From positions 672,501 to 736,500 of the forward strand of contig NZ_OY764901.1 in the NCBI RefSeq assembly GCF_963668665.1: a DNA stretch of 64,000 nt, read 5' to 3'. Positions 35,050 to 43,249 of this stretch are shown here, piece after piece. The DNA comes from an uncultured Anaeromusa sp. (GTDB taxonomy: Bacteria > Bacillota > Negativicutes > Anaeromusales > Anaeromusaceae). A program made the position numbers and the translations under genes. The notes under the pieces were generated by a model. That model saw only the letters and a program-made list of their open reading frames with translations, made no database searches and was not told where the DNA came from. The number at the start of each line of letters is the position of its first letter. The stretch's first letter is position 1.

Positions 35050-36041
35050 CGCAGGACACCCCTTTCGTTGTCGACGGCATACATATCCGTAATTACTTCA
35101 TCCGCTTCCGGGAAAGGAGATTCTTCCGCAAACGCCACTGCCGCTTCGATTTCTTCTTTGACTGCCGTTTCAATCGCGGCAAGCTCCTCTTCGGTAATGC
35201 CGTTTTGTCCCGCTAGCTGCGCGCGCAGACGCACGACCGGATCTTTCTCTTTCCAAGCCTGCATTTCTTCTTTGGTCCGATAGACCATCGGATCTCCTTC
35301 ATAGTGGCCGCGCTGCCGATAGGTTTTGCACTCAATCAGCGTCGGACCATCGCCCTTGCGAGCCCGTTCGGCAGCCGCTGAAACGGCTTCGTATACAGCA
35401 AAGACGTCGTTTCCGTCTACAACCACGCCGGGAATATGGTAGCCCTGCGCCCGGTCAGCAATGTCTTCCGTGTTGGTCACCCGGTCAATACAGACCGAAA
35501 CGCCATACTTGTTGTTTTCACACATATAAATGATGGGCAGCTTCCAAGCCGAAGCCATGTTGATGGACTCATGGAAGGTTCCTTGATTGGATGCGCCGTC
35601 GCCAAAAAAGGCCAAGGTCACATCGTCAGAGCTTTTGATTTTGCTAGCCAGCGCCGAGCCGGTAGCAATGGGAATGCCTGCGCCCACAATGCCGTTAGCG
35701 CCTAAAATCCCCAAGTTTACGTCGGCAATGTGCATGGAACCGCCCTTGCCTTTGCAATAGCCGGTTTTCTTGCCAAAAAGCTCGGCCATCATTTTCTTCG
35801 GGTCCGCTCCTTTGGCAATACAATGACCGTGTCCGCGATGAGTAGCGGTAATAAAATCACTTGGCCACAGCGCCTGGCAAGCGCCTACCGCTGTGGCTTC
35901 CTCACCGACACAGGTATGAATATTTCCGGACATGCGGGCCTGCAGAAACAGTTCTGCCGCCATGGAGTCAAACGAACGTACTTTAAACATTTCCCGGTAA
36001 AAAGAAAGCAATTGCTCTTTCGTGTACTTTTTCGCAGCCAT
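35046..36041 (-). CDS. acoA: Acetoin/2-oxoacid dehydrogenase E1 alpha subunit
   Basis: This is the E1 alpha chain, 331 aa, from ATG 36041, which has GGAGG 7 nt upstream. The ThDP-binding motif is FFGDGASNQGTF with the far Asn in ENNKYGVSV; THRGHGHCIAKGADPKKM and KGKGGSMHIADVNLG are family hallmarks shared with AcoA of Bacillus. It begins 2 bp before the PPC gene ends. It is the first enzyme gene of the operon. The paralogous pair at 20230-22174 has similar lengths but clear divergence near the ThDP pocket. Confidence 0.94.
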   Translation of the reverse strand: MAAKKYTKEQLLSFYREMFKVRSFDSMAAELFLQARMSGNIHTCVGEEATAVGACQALWPSDFITATHRGHGHCIAKGADPKKMMAELFGKKTGYCKGKGGSMHIADVNLGILGANGIVGAGIPIATGSALASKIKSSDDVTLAFFGDGASNQGTFHESINMASAWKLPIIYMCENNKYGVSVCIDRVTNTEDIADRAQGYHIPGVVVDGNDVFAVYEAVSAAAERARKGDGPTLIECKTYRQRGHYEGDPMVYRTKEEMQAWKEKDPVVRLRAQLAGQNGITEEELAAIETAVKEEIEAAVAFAEESPFPEADEVITDMYAVDNERGVLR

Positions 36042-36043
36042 GT

Positions 36044-36535
36044 TCAAACCTCCAATGGTTCCGGGCTGAATTGGACAAAGCCCGTTTCTTCATCAAAGCG
36101 ACGCATCATATTTACGCCGCCAATTTCCTGGATCACCAAGTCCAGTGTAGCCAAAACAATGTTGCCGTTCGTAAAATGGCCGCCCCAAACCCGCAAGTCC
36201 TTGTCGCAAGCAGAGCCGTGAAAATGAATCAGATATTTATCTTCTTCGGACTGACAAATGATCCCCTGTCCGCCCAAAAATTCAATCGGCCCCGTAAGAA
36301 CAACCGGCTCGCCATAAACAATACCGATTTTCGCGCCTTCTTGAGGAACCGGAATCACAAAGGTTGCTTGTTTGAAAGCGCCAACGCTGCAAGAAACAAC
36401 GCCTTGCTTAATGCCGTGTTTGCGGCAGCATTCTTCAATGCCAGGGAGTACGTCCGTCCCCGGCAGCAGCCGAGCTACCACCGTTCGCGCCGCAATTCCT
36501 TCCACTGATTGAATTCGCATAGGATTGTCGCTCAT
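36044..36535 (-). CDS. PPC/DUF296 domain protein
   Basis: This small soluble protein of 163 aa has the plant-and-prokaryote-conserved domain. The hallmark HFHGSACDKDLRVWGGHF-type core with the metal-binding His pair (HFHGS and GGHF) and the trailing VLATLDLVIQEI are seen. Bacterial members form trimers whose biochemical role is not known; a DNA-binding function as in plant AHL proteins needs an AT-hook, which is absent here. Position between the carrier and E1 alpha suggests a part in the same pathway. The ribosome site GGAGG is 8 nt upstream. Confidence 0.82.
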   Translation of the reverse strand: MSDNPMRIQSVEGIAARTVVARLLPGTDVLPGIEECCRKHGIKQGVVSCSVGAFKQATFVIPVPQEGAKIGIVYGEPVVLTGPIEFLGGQGIICQSEEDKYLIHFHGSACDKDLRVWGGHFTNGNIVLATLDLVIQEIGGVNMMRRFDEETGFVQFSPEPLEV

Positions 36536-36579
36536 TCCAATAGCCTCCTCATCGACCTTAAAAATGATAGTTCACCATT

Positions 36580-36621
36580 ACCTGGCCGGAATCTTAGGAA
36601 CTCCAGACCAACCGGCCAGGT
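36580..36621 (-). other. Intercistronic hairpin between MFS and PPC genes
   Basis: This is a perfect 10-bp inverted repeat, ACCTGGCCGG / CCGGCCAGGT, with a 22-nt loop, in the only sizeable gap (97 bp) of the operon's first half. There is no adjacent T-run, so a full terminator is unlikely. It may stabilise or partially attenuate the mRNA between the transporter and the enzymes. Confidence 0.55.
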
Positions 36622-36632
36622 ACAGTCTCTTC

Positions 36633-37904
36633 TTAGCTTTGAGCTTTTTGATTCTGAGGCATCGCGGCCGCAACCGCCCGCTCCGGTTCCTTGACGAAGA
36701 AGATAATGGCCGCAGTAGCCACCAATGCCGCTACCATGAAGGTAAAGGCTGCGTCATAGCCGGAACCGCCAACCAAATACCCGATGGCAATCGGAGCAAA
36801 AATGCCGCCAACATTACCGCCTGTATTCATAACAGCGGAAGAAGTACCCGCAAATTTACGCTTTACACATTCCATCGGCAACGCCCAGAAAGGACCGAAA
36901 GCCAGTCCCAGAACAAAACCGGAACACACCAGCGCCGTCATGGCCATTGCTTCTGTTTGCGCCGTCACCACGCTGAACAATACCGGCGCAGCAATCAATG
37001 TAGATACCATGACCTGGTATTTGCGGTTGCGCCCTTTGAGAATCTTGTCGGAAATATAACCGCCCAGCGGTTGAGCCACACCCAAGGCCAGGAACGGCAG
37101 CCCGGCAAAAATGCCCATTTTAACCATTTCAAAGCCCCGCGCTTTAACCAGATAACTGGGTAGCCACGTCATAAGTCCGTAGAAGGTGCATAAGAAGGTG
37201 AAGTAGGCTAACGCCAACAACCAAGTATTGCGATTCCGGAACACGCTGCTTAGGCCTTCGCCATTATCGTCTTCCTTAACCGCAGCCGTTTCCAGCTGTC
37301 CTTCTTCAATATATTTGAGCTCTTCTTGCGAAATTCGTTCATCCTCTTTCGGCGCATTGCGCACGACCCAAATCCACAAGGGAATGACCAGAAAACCAAG
37401 AATCCCGAAAATATAGAAGATGGAGTGCCAGCCCCAAGCTCCAATGATGGCTACTGCCAGAGGCGGCGCCACAGCTGGGCCTAAGGAGTTCGCCGAAGTA
37501 AAGATGGCGTTGGCTGTTGCCCGTTCCCGATTGGGGAACCAGTTGCTATTTAACTTGAATGCGCAAGGCGGATGCACGCCTTCGCCAATACCAAAGAGAA
37601 TACGCACGATGTACAATTGACTGAAGTTTTTGGTCAAGCCTGTCGCCATCGTCATGATGGACCACCAAACCAAAGCTACAGTCATAACTTTTTTCGGGCC
37701 AATTTTATCGCCCAAAATGCCGCCAGGAACTTGCAGTAACGTGTAGGTGATAAAGAACGCGCTTAAGATCAGACCGGTCTGCTCTGGGGACAGCTGAAAA
37801 TCTTTGGCAATGAGCGGCATTGCCACCGAAAGATTGACACGATCCAGAAATGCGACGAAAAATACGAGCCACGAGGCTCCTAAGAGTAGCCAACGTCTTT
37901 GCAT
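36633..37904 (-). CDS. MFS transporter, anion:cation symporter type, first gene of lipoate operon
   Basis: This cytoplasmic-membrane carrier of 423 aa shows 12 predicted helices. FFVAFLDRVNLSVAMPLIA and the loop GGILGDKIGPKKVMT place it in the ACS branch (organic and sugar acids). GGAGG lies 8 nt before the ATG, and a sigma-54 promoter is 143 nt upstream. As the first gene it probably imports the growth substrate of the operon. ACS carriers favour carboxylates, so the substrate may be an organic acid rather than the neutral compound acetoin (inference). Confidence 0.9.
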   Translation of the reverse strand: MQRRWLLLGASWLVFFVAFLDRVNLSVAMPLIAKDFQLSPEQTGLILSAFFITYTLLQVPGGILGDKIGPKKVMTVALVWWSIMTMATGLTKNFSQLYIVRILFGIGEGVHPPCAFKLNSNWFPNRERATANAIFTSANSLGPAVAPPLAVAIIGAWGWHSIFYIFGILGFLVIPLWIWVVRNAPKEDERISQEELKYIEEGQLETAAVKEDDNGEGLSSVFRNRNTWLLALAYFTFLCTFYGLMTWLPSYLVKARGFEMVKMGIFAGLPFLALGVAQPLGGYISDKILKGRNRKYQVMVSTLIAAPVLFSVVTAQTEAMAMTALVCSGFVLGLAFGPFWALPMECVKRKFAGTSSAVMNTGGNVGGIFAPIAIGYLVGGSGYDAAFTFMVAALVATAAIIFFVKEPERAVAAAMPQNQKAQS

Positions 37905-38046
37905 TGCTTAATCCTCCTCATCATGGTGATGAACACCCGAGGTCACCAATATATTTCGTTCCTGTGCCGCTAGCTGCAGCGGCTGCCGCTGCTCCTCCGA
38001 TTCCATTCCACCCTTCTGTCTAAATTTAACTAGTCGCAAAGAGTTA

Positions 38047-38064
38047 TAGCAAAACCCATGCCAA
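38047..38064 (-). promoter_or_regulatory. Sigma-54 (-24/-12) promoter of the lipoate/2-oxoacid operon
   Basis: The minus strand reads TTGGCATGGGTTTTGCTA with GG-N10-GC. The predicted transcript start is near 38038, giving a leader of about 135 nt to the MFS start. The 347-bp gap 37905-38251 contains this promoter, the regulator's terminator and little else that is recognisable. Confidence 0.9.
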
Positions 38065-38147
38065 CGCAAGCAGCTTACCTGTTTTTTCTCTAAACCCGCC
38101 CATATTGCGTGTTCATTCCCATCATTCTGAATCCTTTGCAAAAACAG

Positions 38148-38214
38148 AAAGCGGCCCTTTGCTTAAAGCTGTTCTTTTTCCGAACAGTTTCGAGCACATA
38201 AGAAGGGCCGCTTT
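38148..38214 (-). terminator. Two-tier hairpin after the AcoR-like regulator
   Basis: The outer stem AAAGCGGCCCTT / AAGGGCCGCTTT encloses an inner dyad CTGTTC / GAACAG; on the minus strand TGTTTTTG follows. It lies 38 bp past the regulator stop. The inner dyad, about 110 bp upstream of the -24 box, could double as an enhancer site (speculative). Confidence 0.75.
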
Positions 38215-38251
38215 AGAAATGACAAGGCTTTATGGTTTTGTGTTCGTTTTT

Positions 38252-40240
38252 TTAACAGTGTTCCATTTCCGCACAGTTCGTTAGTTCTTGTCCTTGAGCA
38301 TCCAAATTATACTCCCGCATTTTAGCATACAGCGTGTTTCTGCCAATCCCCAACTGCCGGGCCGCTTTGGATACATTGCCTTCCCCCCAAAGAAGCGCCG
38401 CTATAATAGCCCTTCGTTCAGTCTCCCGCAATGAAAGAATCCCGCCAGGGGTAGCTTTGCAGTCCCGTTGCTGCTGCAATAAGCGCGGCAAGTGCTCCGG
38501 CCCGATGTCTTCCTCGCCAGACATCCAAAAGGCATGCTCCACTGCATTAGCCAGTTCACGAATATTCCCCGGCCAGCGCCAAGAGCAAAGAAGCGCCTTG
38601 GCTTCAGGCAGTAATTTTTTTTCTTTCCCCTGCGGCAAGGATATCTTTTCTAAGAAATACTGCAGCAAAAGTTCCAGGTCCCCTTCTCGTTCGCGCAAGG
38701 GAGGCAGGTGGATATCCATGACATTGATCCGATAGTACAAATCTTCCCGAAACGCTTTCTCCTGCACCATTTGCCACAAATTACGATTCGTCGCCACAAT
38801 GATGCGCACATCAAGAGGAATCACTTGCGAACCGCCCACGCGAACCAACTTGCGCTGCTGCAATACCCGCAAAAGCTTTACTTGCATATCATAGGGCATG
38901 TCGCCAATTTCATCTAAAAACAACGTACCGCCATGGGCCATCTCAAACTTGCCAGGCCTGCCTCCGTGGCGTGCACCTGTAAAAGCGCCTTCTTCATAGC
39001 CGAAAAGTTCGCTTTCAATCAAGTCACGCGGAATGGCGCCGCAGTTAATAGCGACAAAAGCTCCTTCCTTACGAGCGCTCCAGTTATGAATGGCCTGCGC
39101 CAACACTTCCTTGCCTGTGCCGCTCTCACCAGCAATTAAGACGGTACTGTCGCTGCTAGCCGCCAAGCGTGCCAAGCGCTTAACCTTGTGCATACCTGCG
39201 CTTTCACTGATCAAATCACCCATAGTAAATACGGCCTGAGCGCCAGTCATGCGGTTGACCATGTTGCGGACCCGCTTGATTTCGCGAAACACATCTACTG
39301 CGCCAATCAGCTGCCCATGCTCGTCCCAAAGAGGAATCGCGCTTTTAATAAAATGCAACGTCTGCTTTTTACCTTCTAAGCGAAACTCTTTATCCACATA
39401 ACCCTGTCCTGTTTTGAGAACCCCCAAGATGACAGGGTTAAAATCCACGAGTTCGGAAATATGCTTGCCAATACTTGTCTGCGCGTCCACGCCAAGAATC
39501 TTGCCGCCCATGCGGTTCATAAAGGTAACAAAACCTTTACTGTCTACGGTCAACATGCCGTCTGACATGGATTCTACAATCATGCTTTGAATGCGATTCT
39601 GCCTTTCATATTGGACTTGCGCTTCTTGCATGCGCAGACTGATTTCCAAGGTCCTAGCAGCAATGCTGACGATGCTGATGGCGCATTGACTTTCATCTTC
39701 CACCAGCTCGCTCACTCGTAAAATAGCCAGCAATTCGCCGGCAGAATTGCGGATAGGCGCCGCCGAGCACGCCATTTCGTGATAACAGCGGCAGTAATGC
39801 TCCGGACCGCGCACCCTCGCCGGCTTGCCCGTATCTAGACAGAAAGAAACCGCCGTCGTGCCAATATGCGCTTCATCGCAACGAAAACCCCTGGTATTAT
39901 TCGTCTGAATCAACGGCACCTGCTTGGCTTGAGAGCTCATGGCCGTTCCTAAGATAACCCCTTCCGGATCTAGCAGCGACATCGCAAAATTATCCACTTC
40001 CGCCAATCGTACCGCCTCACGCAAAATAGGCTGCGCCAGCTCCAATAAACGCTGATTTTTCTTTATCCGCGCTTCCAGTTCTTCCGGTTCCACATGATCG
40101 CCAGGCAACTCTTCCAAGGGATTCAGGCCTTGAGCGCGACAGCGCAGCCAAGAGGTCTGCAACGGCGCAGGCACTTCCGCAGAAAGCAATCCTTTGCTTT
40201 GAAAGTCATGCCAATACTTATACAGCATACGTTTTTCCAT
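38252..40240 (-). CDS. acoR: AcoR-like sigma-54-dependent regulator
   Basis: This cytoplasmic enhancer-binding protein has 662 aa from ATG 40240 (AGGAGA 8 nt upstream). Order: a GAF-type N-terminal region (about 60-210) with the AcoR-typical [19 protein letters not shown], a PAS domain (about 215-330), an AAA+ domain (about 350-580) with [19 protein letters not shown] and LFLDEIGDM, and a Fis-type helix-turn-helix ([21 protein letters not shown]). It is encoded immediately upstream of the sigma-54 promoter of the large operon and is the obvious activator of it. Its own gene sits in a two-gene unit with the lipoate-ligase/DUF116 protein, also behind a sigma-54 promoter, so autoactivation is likely. 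The ligand is unknown. Confidence 0.9.
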   Translation of the reverse strand: MEKRMLYKYWHDFQSKGLLSAEVPAPLQTSWLRCRAQGLNPLEELPGDHVEPEELEARIKKNQRLLELAQPILREAVRLAEVDNFAMSLLDPEGVILGTAMSSQAKQVPLIQTNNTRGFRCDEAHIGTTAVSFCLDTGKPARVRGPEHYCRCYHEMACSAAPIRNSAGELLAILRVSELVEDESQCAISIVSIAARTLEISLRMQEAQVQYERQNRIQSMIVESMSDGMLTVDSKGFVTFMNRMGGKILGVDAQTSIGKHISELVDFNPVILGVLKTGQGYVDKEFRLEGKKQTLHFIKSAIPLWDEHGQLIGAVDVFREIKRVRNMVNRMTGAQAVFTMGDLISESAGMHKVKRLARLAASSDSTVLIAGESGTGKEVLAQAIHNWSARKEGAFVAINCGAIPRDLIESELFGYEEGAFTGARHGGRPGKFEMAHGGTLFLDEIGDMPYDMQVKLLRVLQQRKLVRVGGSQVIPLDVRIIVATNRNLWQMVQEKAFREDLYYRINVMDIHLPPLREREGDLELLLQYFLEKISLPQGKEKKLLPEAKALLCSWRWPGNIRELANAVEHAFWMSGEEDIGPEHLPRLLQQQRDCKATPGGILSLRETERRAIIAALLWGEGNVSKAARQLGIGRNTLYAKMREYNLDAQGQELTNCAEMEHC

Positions 40241-41693
40241 TGTCCCAATCTCCTTCCGCCTGCAACTGCCGTAGCGTCCGCAACAAGCTCGCCTGCATTC
40301 GATCATCCAATTCCGCCTGCGCTTCATACTCTCCTTGATGAGCCTCATCATCGCATCCTTGATCATAACATGCTGAATGGTCCATCATCAGCAGCAAGCC
40401 CGGCAACTTTAGCCTCAAAAAATCAAGATGGTGCTTTTCTGTAAAAAGAGGACAGCATACGCCCAGAAAGAAAGCCGCGCCGCTTTCGCGCAATATTTCA
40501 ACAGACGCCTCCAACTGTTCGTAGTTTTGAATTGTCTTGACCCTCCAGCCCCAAGCCTTAGCTTGACTCCAAAGACGCCCCAGGCCGCAGGCGCCACAAG
40601 CGCCGCAGCCGTCGCGGCGACGCCAGGAACAAGCCGCAGGCTTCGCGCAATAAGGCAATAAAAGAGTGAAGGTTTCCCGACGCAAAGCCGCCAATATCGC
40701 TTCCGGCTTCCAGGCCGCATCTATACCAACCCAGCGAAAATTCGCCGTATGCCAAAGACCTCCCAGACGTAGCCGCCAAACATTCTGCACGGCGCACGCG
40801 CGCATCAAGCCAGCGACTTGCGCCGCTGCAACTCCGCCCCACGATAATTTTGCAGCAGCCGCCCCTTCCAGAAAGGAGGCAACTTCTTTTCCAGACACGT
40901 GAAGCAAACTCTTCTCCAAACACTCTTCTTGCAGCGCACTATCCCAAGAAGCATTGCCGCGCAGCCAAATTTGGGCGATCCTCCCCTGCTCCCAGCTCAC
41001 GCCCAAAGCCAACCACACTCTTCCTTGGCGCAAAGAGGCCAGTTCCTGCGGCGCATCCTGAAAGCGAAATGGCGGAGCGGCAGCAACCTCTGAAAGCGTT
41101 CTTGCCGGTTTAACAGCAAAAGCGGCTTCCAGTCCTCTGCAAAGCAACCTAGCCTGCTTTGCCTCCGTCAAATCCGGCCAAAGACAGCCAAGCTGCTGCT
41201 GCCAAGAATCCTTTTCCCTGCCTAGACGTTTTTCTCGGGGCAAACGAAGATACTGCAGCCACGAAGCTGCGTCCGGCGTACGCCCATAGAAAAGCAGCTG
41301 CACCGTCCAACCGCCCCCTTCCGTCCAACCTAAGCGCCCCACTTCTTTCCCTTGGCAGCATAAAATACCTGCGCCATTCCATTCCTCCCAAACAAAATGC
41401 CAAGCGGCTCCCAGCTCAGCCAAACGTTCTTGCAGCCATACAGACAGACTGGGAGACTTTTTTTTACAATGAAGTTCACAGAAAAAATCGCCTCGCTGCA
41501 AACACATAATATCGCCGCCAGTAATTCGCCTTCCATACGTTACACCTTGCTTGCGACAGCTTTCTTCTTGCAGCTCTTGGCGAATTTCCTGGTGTCGCCC
41601 CGCCCAAAACTGCGGCGCAGTTACAATGCAATACCTCAAGGAATTCAAAGTTGGCACTGTTTCTTCATCATATCGATTTTGAGCTGAATTCAT
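40218..41693 (-). CDS. Lipoate-ligase-like / DUF116 fusion protein
   Basis: This two-domain protein has 491 aa. The N-terminal half (about 1-300) resembles lipoate-protein ligase: [18 protein letters not shown] corresponds to the RR-x-TGGG loop but has GGDIMC in place of GGGxxx, and QGKEVGRLG may be the catalytic Lys motif. The C-terminal half (about 325-470) matches DUF116, with a Cys-rich start ([27 protein letters not shown]) and later Cys ([19 protein letters not shown]) that may bind an Fe-S cluster or zinc. The role of DUF116 is unknown. The end overlaps the regulator start by 23 bp. Its place in a sigma-54 unit with the regulator suggests it helps sense or assemble lipoyl cofactor. Confidence 0.75.
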   Translation of the reverse strand: MNSAQNRYDEETVPTLNSLRYCIVTAPQFWAGRHQEIRQELQEESCRKQGVTYGRRITGGDIMCLQRGDFFCELHCKKKSPSLSVWLQERLAELGAAWHFVWEEWNGAGILCCQGKEVGRLGWTEGGGWTVQLLFYGRTPDAASWLQYLRLPREKRLGREKDSWQQQLGCLWPDLTEAKQARLLCRGLEAAFAVKPARTLSEVAAAPPFRFQDAPQELASLRQGRVWLALGVSWEQGRIAQIWLRGNASWDSALQEECLEKSLLHVSGKEVASFLEGAAAAKLSWGGVAAAQVAGLMRACAVQNVWRLRLGGLWHTANFRWVGIDAAWKPEAILAALRRETFTLLLPYCAKPAACSWRRRDGCGACGACGLGRLWSQAKAWGWRVKTIQNYEQLEASVEILRESGAAFFLGVCCPLFTEKHHLDFLRLKLPGLLLMMDHSACYDQGCDDEAHQGEYEAQAELDDRMQASLLRTLRQLQAEGDWDNGKTYAV

Positions 41694-41757
41694 AATTCGC
41701 CTCCAGTATATTGCTTTTTTTAGGGCAAAACAAGAATTTTCCCACTAGTAAGACATC

Positions 41758-41775
41758 TAGCAAGTTTAGTGCCAA
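41758..41775 (-). promoter_or_regulatory. Sigma-54 (-24/-12) promoter of the DUF116-regulator unit
   Basis: The minus strand reads TTGGCACTAAACTTGCTA with GG-N10-GC, the closest to consensus of the three in this window. The predicted transcript start is near 41748, about 55 nt before the start codon. Confidence 0.9.
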
Positions 41776-41820
41776 ACAACGAAAATAAGACAAACAAGAG
41801 TAATGGGAGGGGGACGGCGA

Positions 41821-41871
41821 AAAATAAAAAACAGAGTTTAGCAAAGAACTTTTTATTCTCCACTAAACTCT
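41821..41871 (-). terminator. Rho-independent terminator after rpoN
   Basis: The stem AGAGTTTAG / CTAAACTCT with a 21-nt loop is followed by GTTTTTTATTTTT on the minus strand, 20 bp past the rpoN stop. Confidence 0.8.
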
Positions 41872-41890
41872 ATTACTTTTTGCAAGTTTT

Positions 41891-43231
41891 TTATTTTCTC
41901 TTCCTCTTCGAAGAAGACGGTATATGCATTTCTTCGCGATATTTAGCAACAGTACGGCGGGAAATAGGAATTCCCTCTTCGCTCAGCATTTCGCAAAGCT
42001 TTTGATCGCTCAACGGTTCTCCCTGCGGCTCTTCTTGGATCAAGGCGCGAATGCGCTCCTTGACGCCATCGGCGGCCACATTTTCTCCGCCTACGGCAAA
42101 AGCCGCAGCTGGAAAAAAATCGCGCAACGGCAGCAAGCCATGAGGCGTCAAGGCGTATTTCCCCGCCACCGTCCGGCTGACCGTCGATTCATGCACACCC
42201 AGTTCATCCGCCATCTGGCGCATGGATAGCGGCTTCATATGCCGCCGCCCGCGCAAGAAAAATTCTTCTTGACGCTGCACCAAGATTTCCGCCAACGTTT
42301 GCAGCGTCTGCCGCCGCTGATCCAAGCTCTTCAAAAGCTGCAGCGCCGCATTCAGGCGTCCTTGCACAAATTCCTTAACCGCCGCGCCGCCGCCAGAAAC
42401 CATTTTCCGGTATTCCTGGCTAATGGTCAGCCCTTTCCAAGGCATCGCCACTTCCACCCGAAACTCGTCCCCCTGCCGTTCAATGCGCACATCCGGCAAC
42501 ACATAGACGGTCTCCTCTGTGGCAAAAGCCCGTCCCGGCCGCGGATCCAACGACCGCAAGCGATGCAAGGCCGCATCCAATTCTTCCTGCGTACAGGACA
42601 GGGCCTGCGTCAGCCGCTTCCAACGCCCTTGAGCCACATCATCCAAAAGCTCTTTTTCAATCAACGTAGCAGCCAGCGAGGCGCCCGCTCCTTGACGCTG
42701 CAACTGTAGCAGCAAACAGTGTTCTAACCCGAACGCCCCTACGCCGGCAGGTTCCAGCGACTGCAGCCAAAACAACGATGCCTGTACCTCTTCGGCGTCG
42801 CGCTCCAAACAAGCAATCGCTTCCTCTATACTGACGGTCAAATACCCTCGTTCATCCAGACAGCCGATAAAAAAACGCACTAACGGTTTCAGTTCTTGGG
42901 GGCAACCGCTTTCTACGAGCTGTTTTTCCAGAAAAGCCCCCAAGGTTAGCGCCTGCTCCGCCGCAGCGCGTTCCCAGGGTGGCGGCATTTCCTCGTCATC
43001 CCCGGCTGGCGCCGTTCCCGCCGCCGTTCCGGGAGTATCCAAATAACGAGCCAAAGCCTCATAATCCGGAGGCGCGCCTTCTTCCCACTCCAACAGCGGA
43101 TTTTCTTCCGCCTGCTGCTGTAAATTTTGTTCCAATTCCAGCGCAGCCATCTGCAGCACCGCCAAAGACTGGCACAACGCAGGGGTCAGCGTCAGCTGCT
43201 GTTTTAATTGTGTCGAAAGTTGAAGATTCAT
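41891..43231 (-). CDS. rpoN: RNA polymerase sigma-54 factor
   Basis: This alternative sigma factor has 446 aa. The Gln/Leu-rich region I at the N terminus (MNLQLSTQLKQQLTLTPAL), the core-binding region (about 70-260) and the DNA-binding region III with the helix-turn-helix (ADELGVHESTVSRTVAGKY) and the RpoN box (SRRTVAKYREEM) are all present. ATG 43231 follows GGAG with 8-nt spacing; a GTG 9 bp upstream is possible. It is needed for the three sigma-54 promoters found in the window. It is the last gene of the thiM-sixA-CYTH/CHAD-rpoN group. Confidence 0.97.
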   Translation of the reverse strand: MNLQLSTQLKQQLTLTPALCQSLAVLQMAALELEQNLQQQAEENPLLEWEEGAPPDYEALARYLDTPGTAAGTAPAGDDEEMPPPWERAAAEQALTLGAFLEKQLVESGCPQELKPLVRFFIGCLDERGYLTVSIEEAIACLERDAEEVQASLFWLQSLEPAGVGAFGLEHCLLLQLQRQGAGASLAATLIEKELLDDVAQGRWKRLTQALSCTQEELDAALHRLRSLDPRPGRAFATEETVYVLPDVRIERQGDEFRVEVAMPWKGLTISQEYRKMVSGGGAAVKEFVQGRLNAALQLLKSLDQRRQTLQTLAEILVQRQEEFFLRGRRHMKPLSMRQMADELGVHESTVSRTVAGKYALTPHGLLPLRDFFPAAAFAVGGENVAADGVKERIRALIQEEPQGEPLSDQKLCEMLSEEGIPISRRTVAKYREEMHIPSSSKRKRK

Positions 43232-43249
43232 TTTCGTCACTCCATCTTA

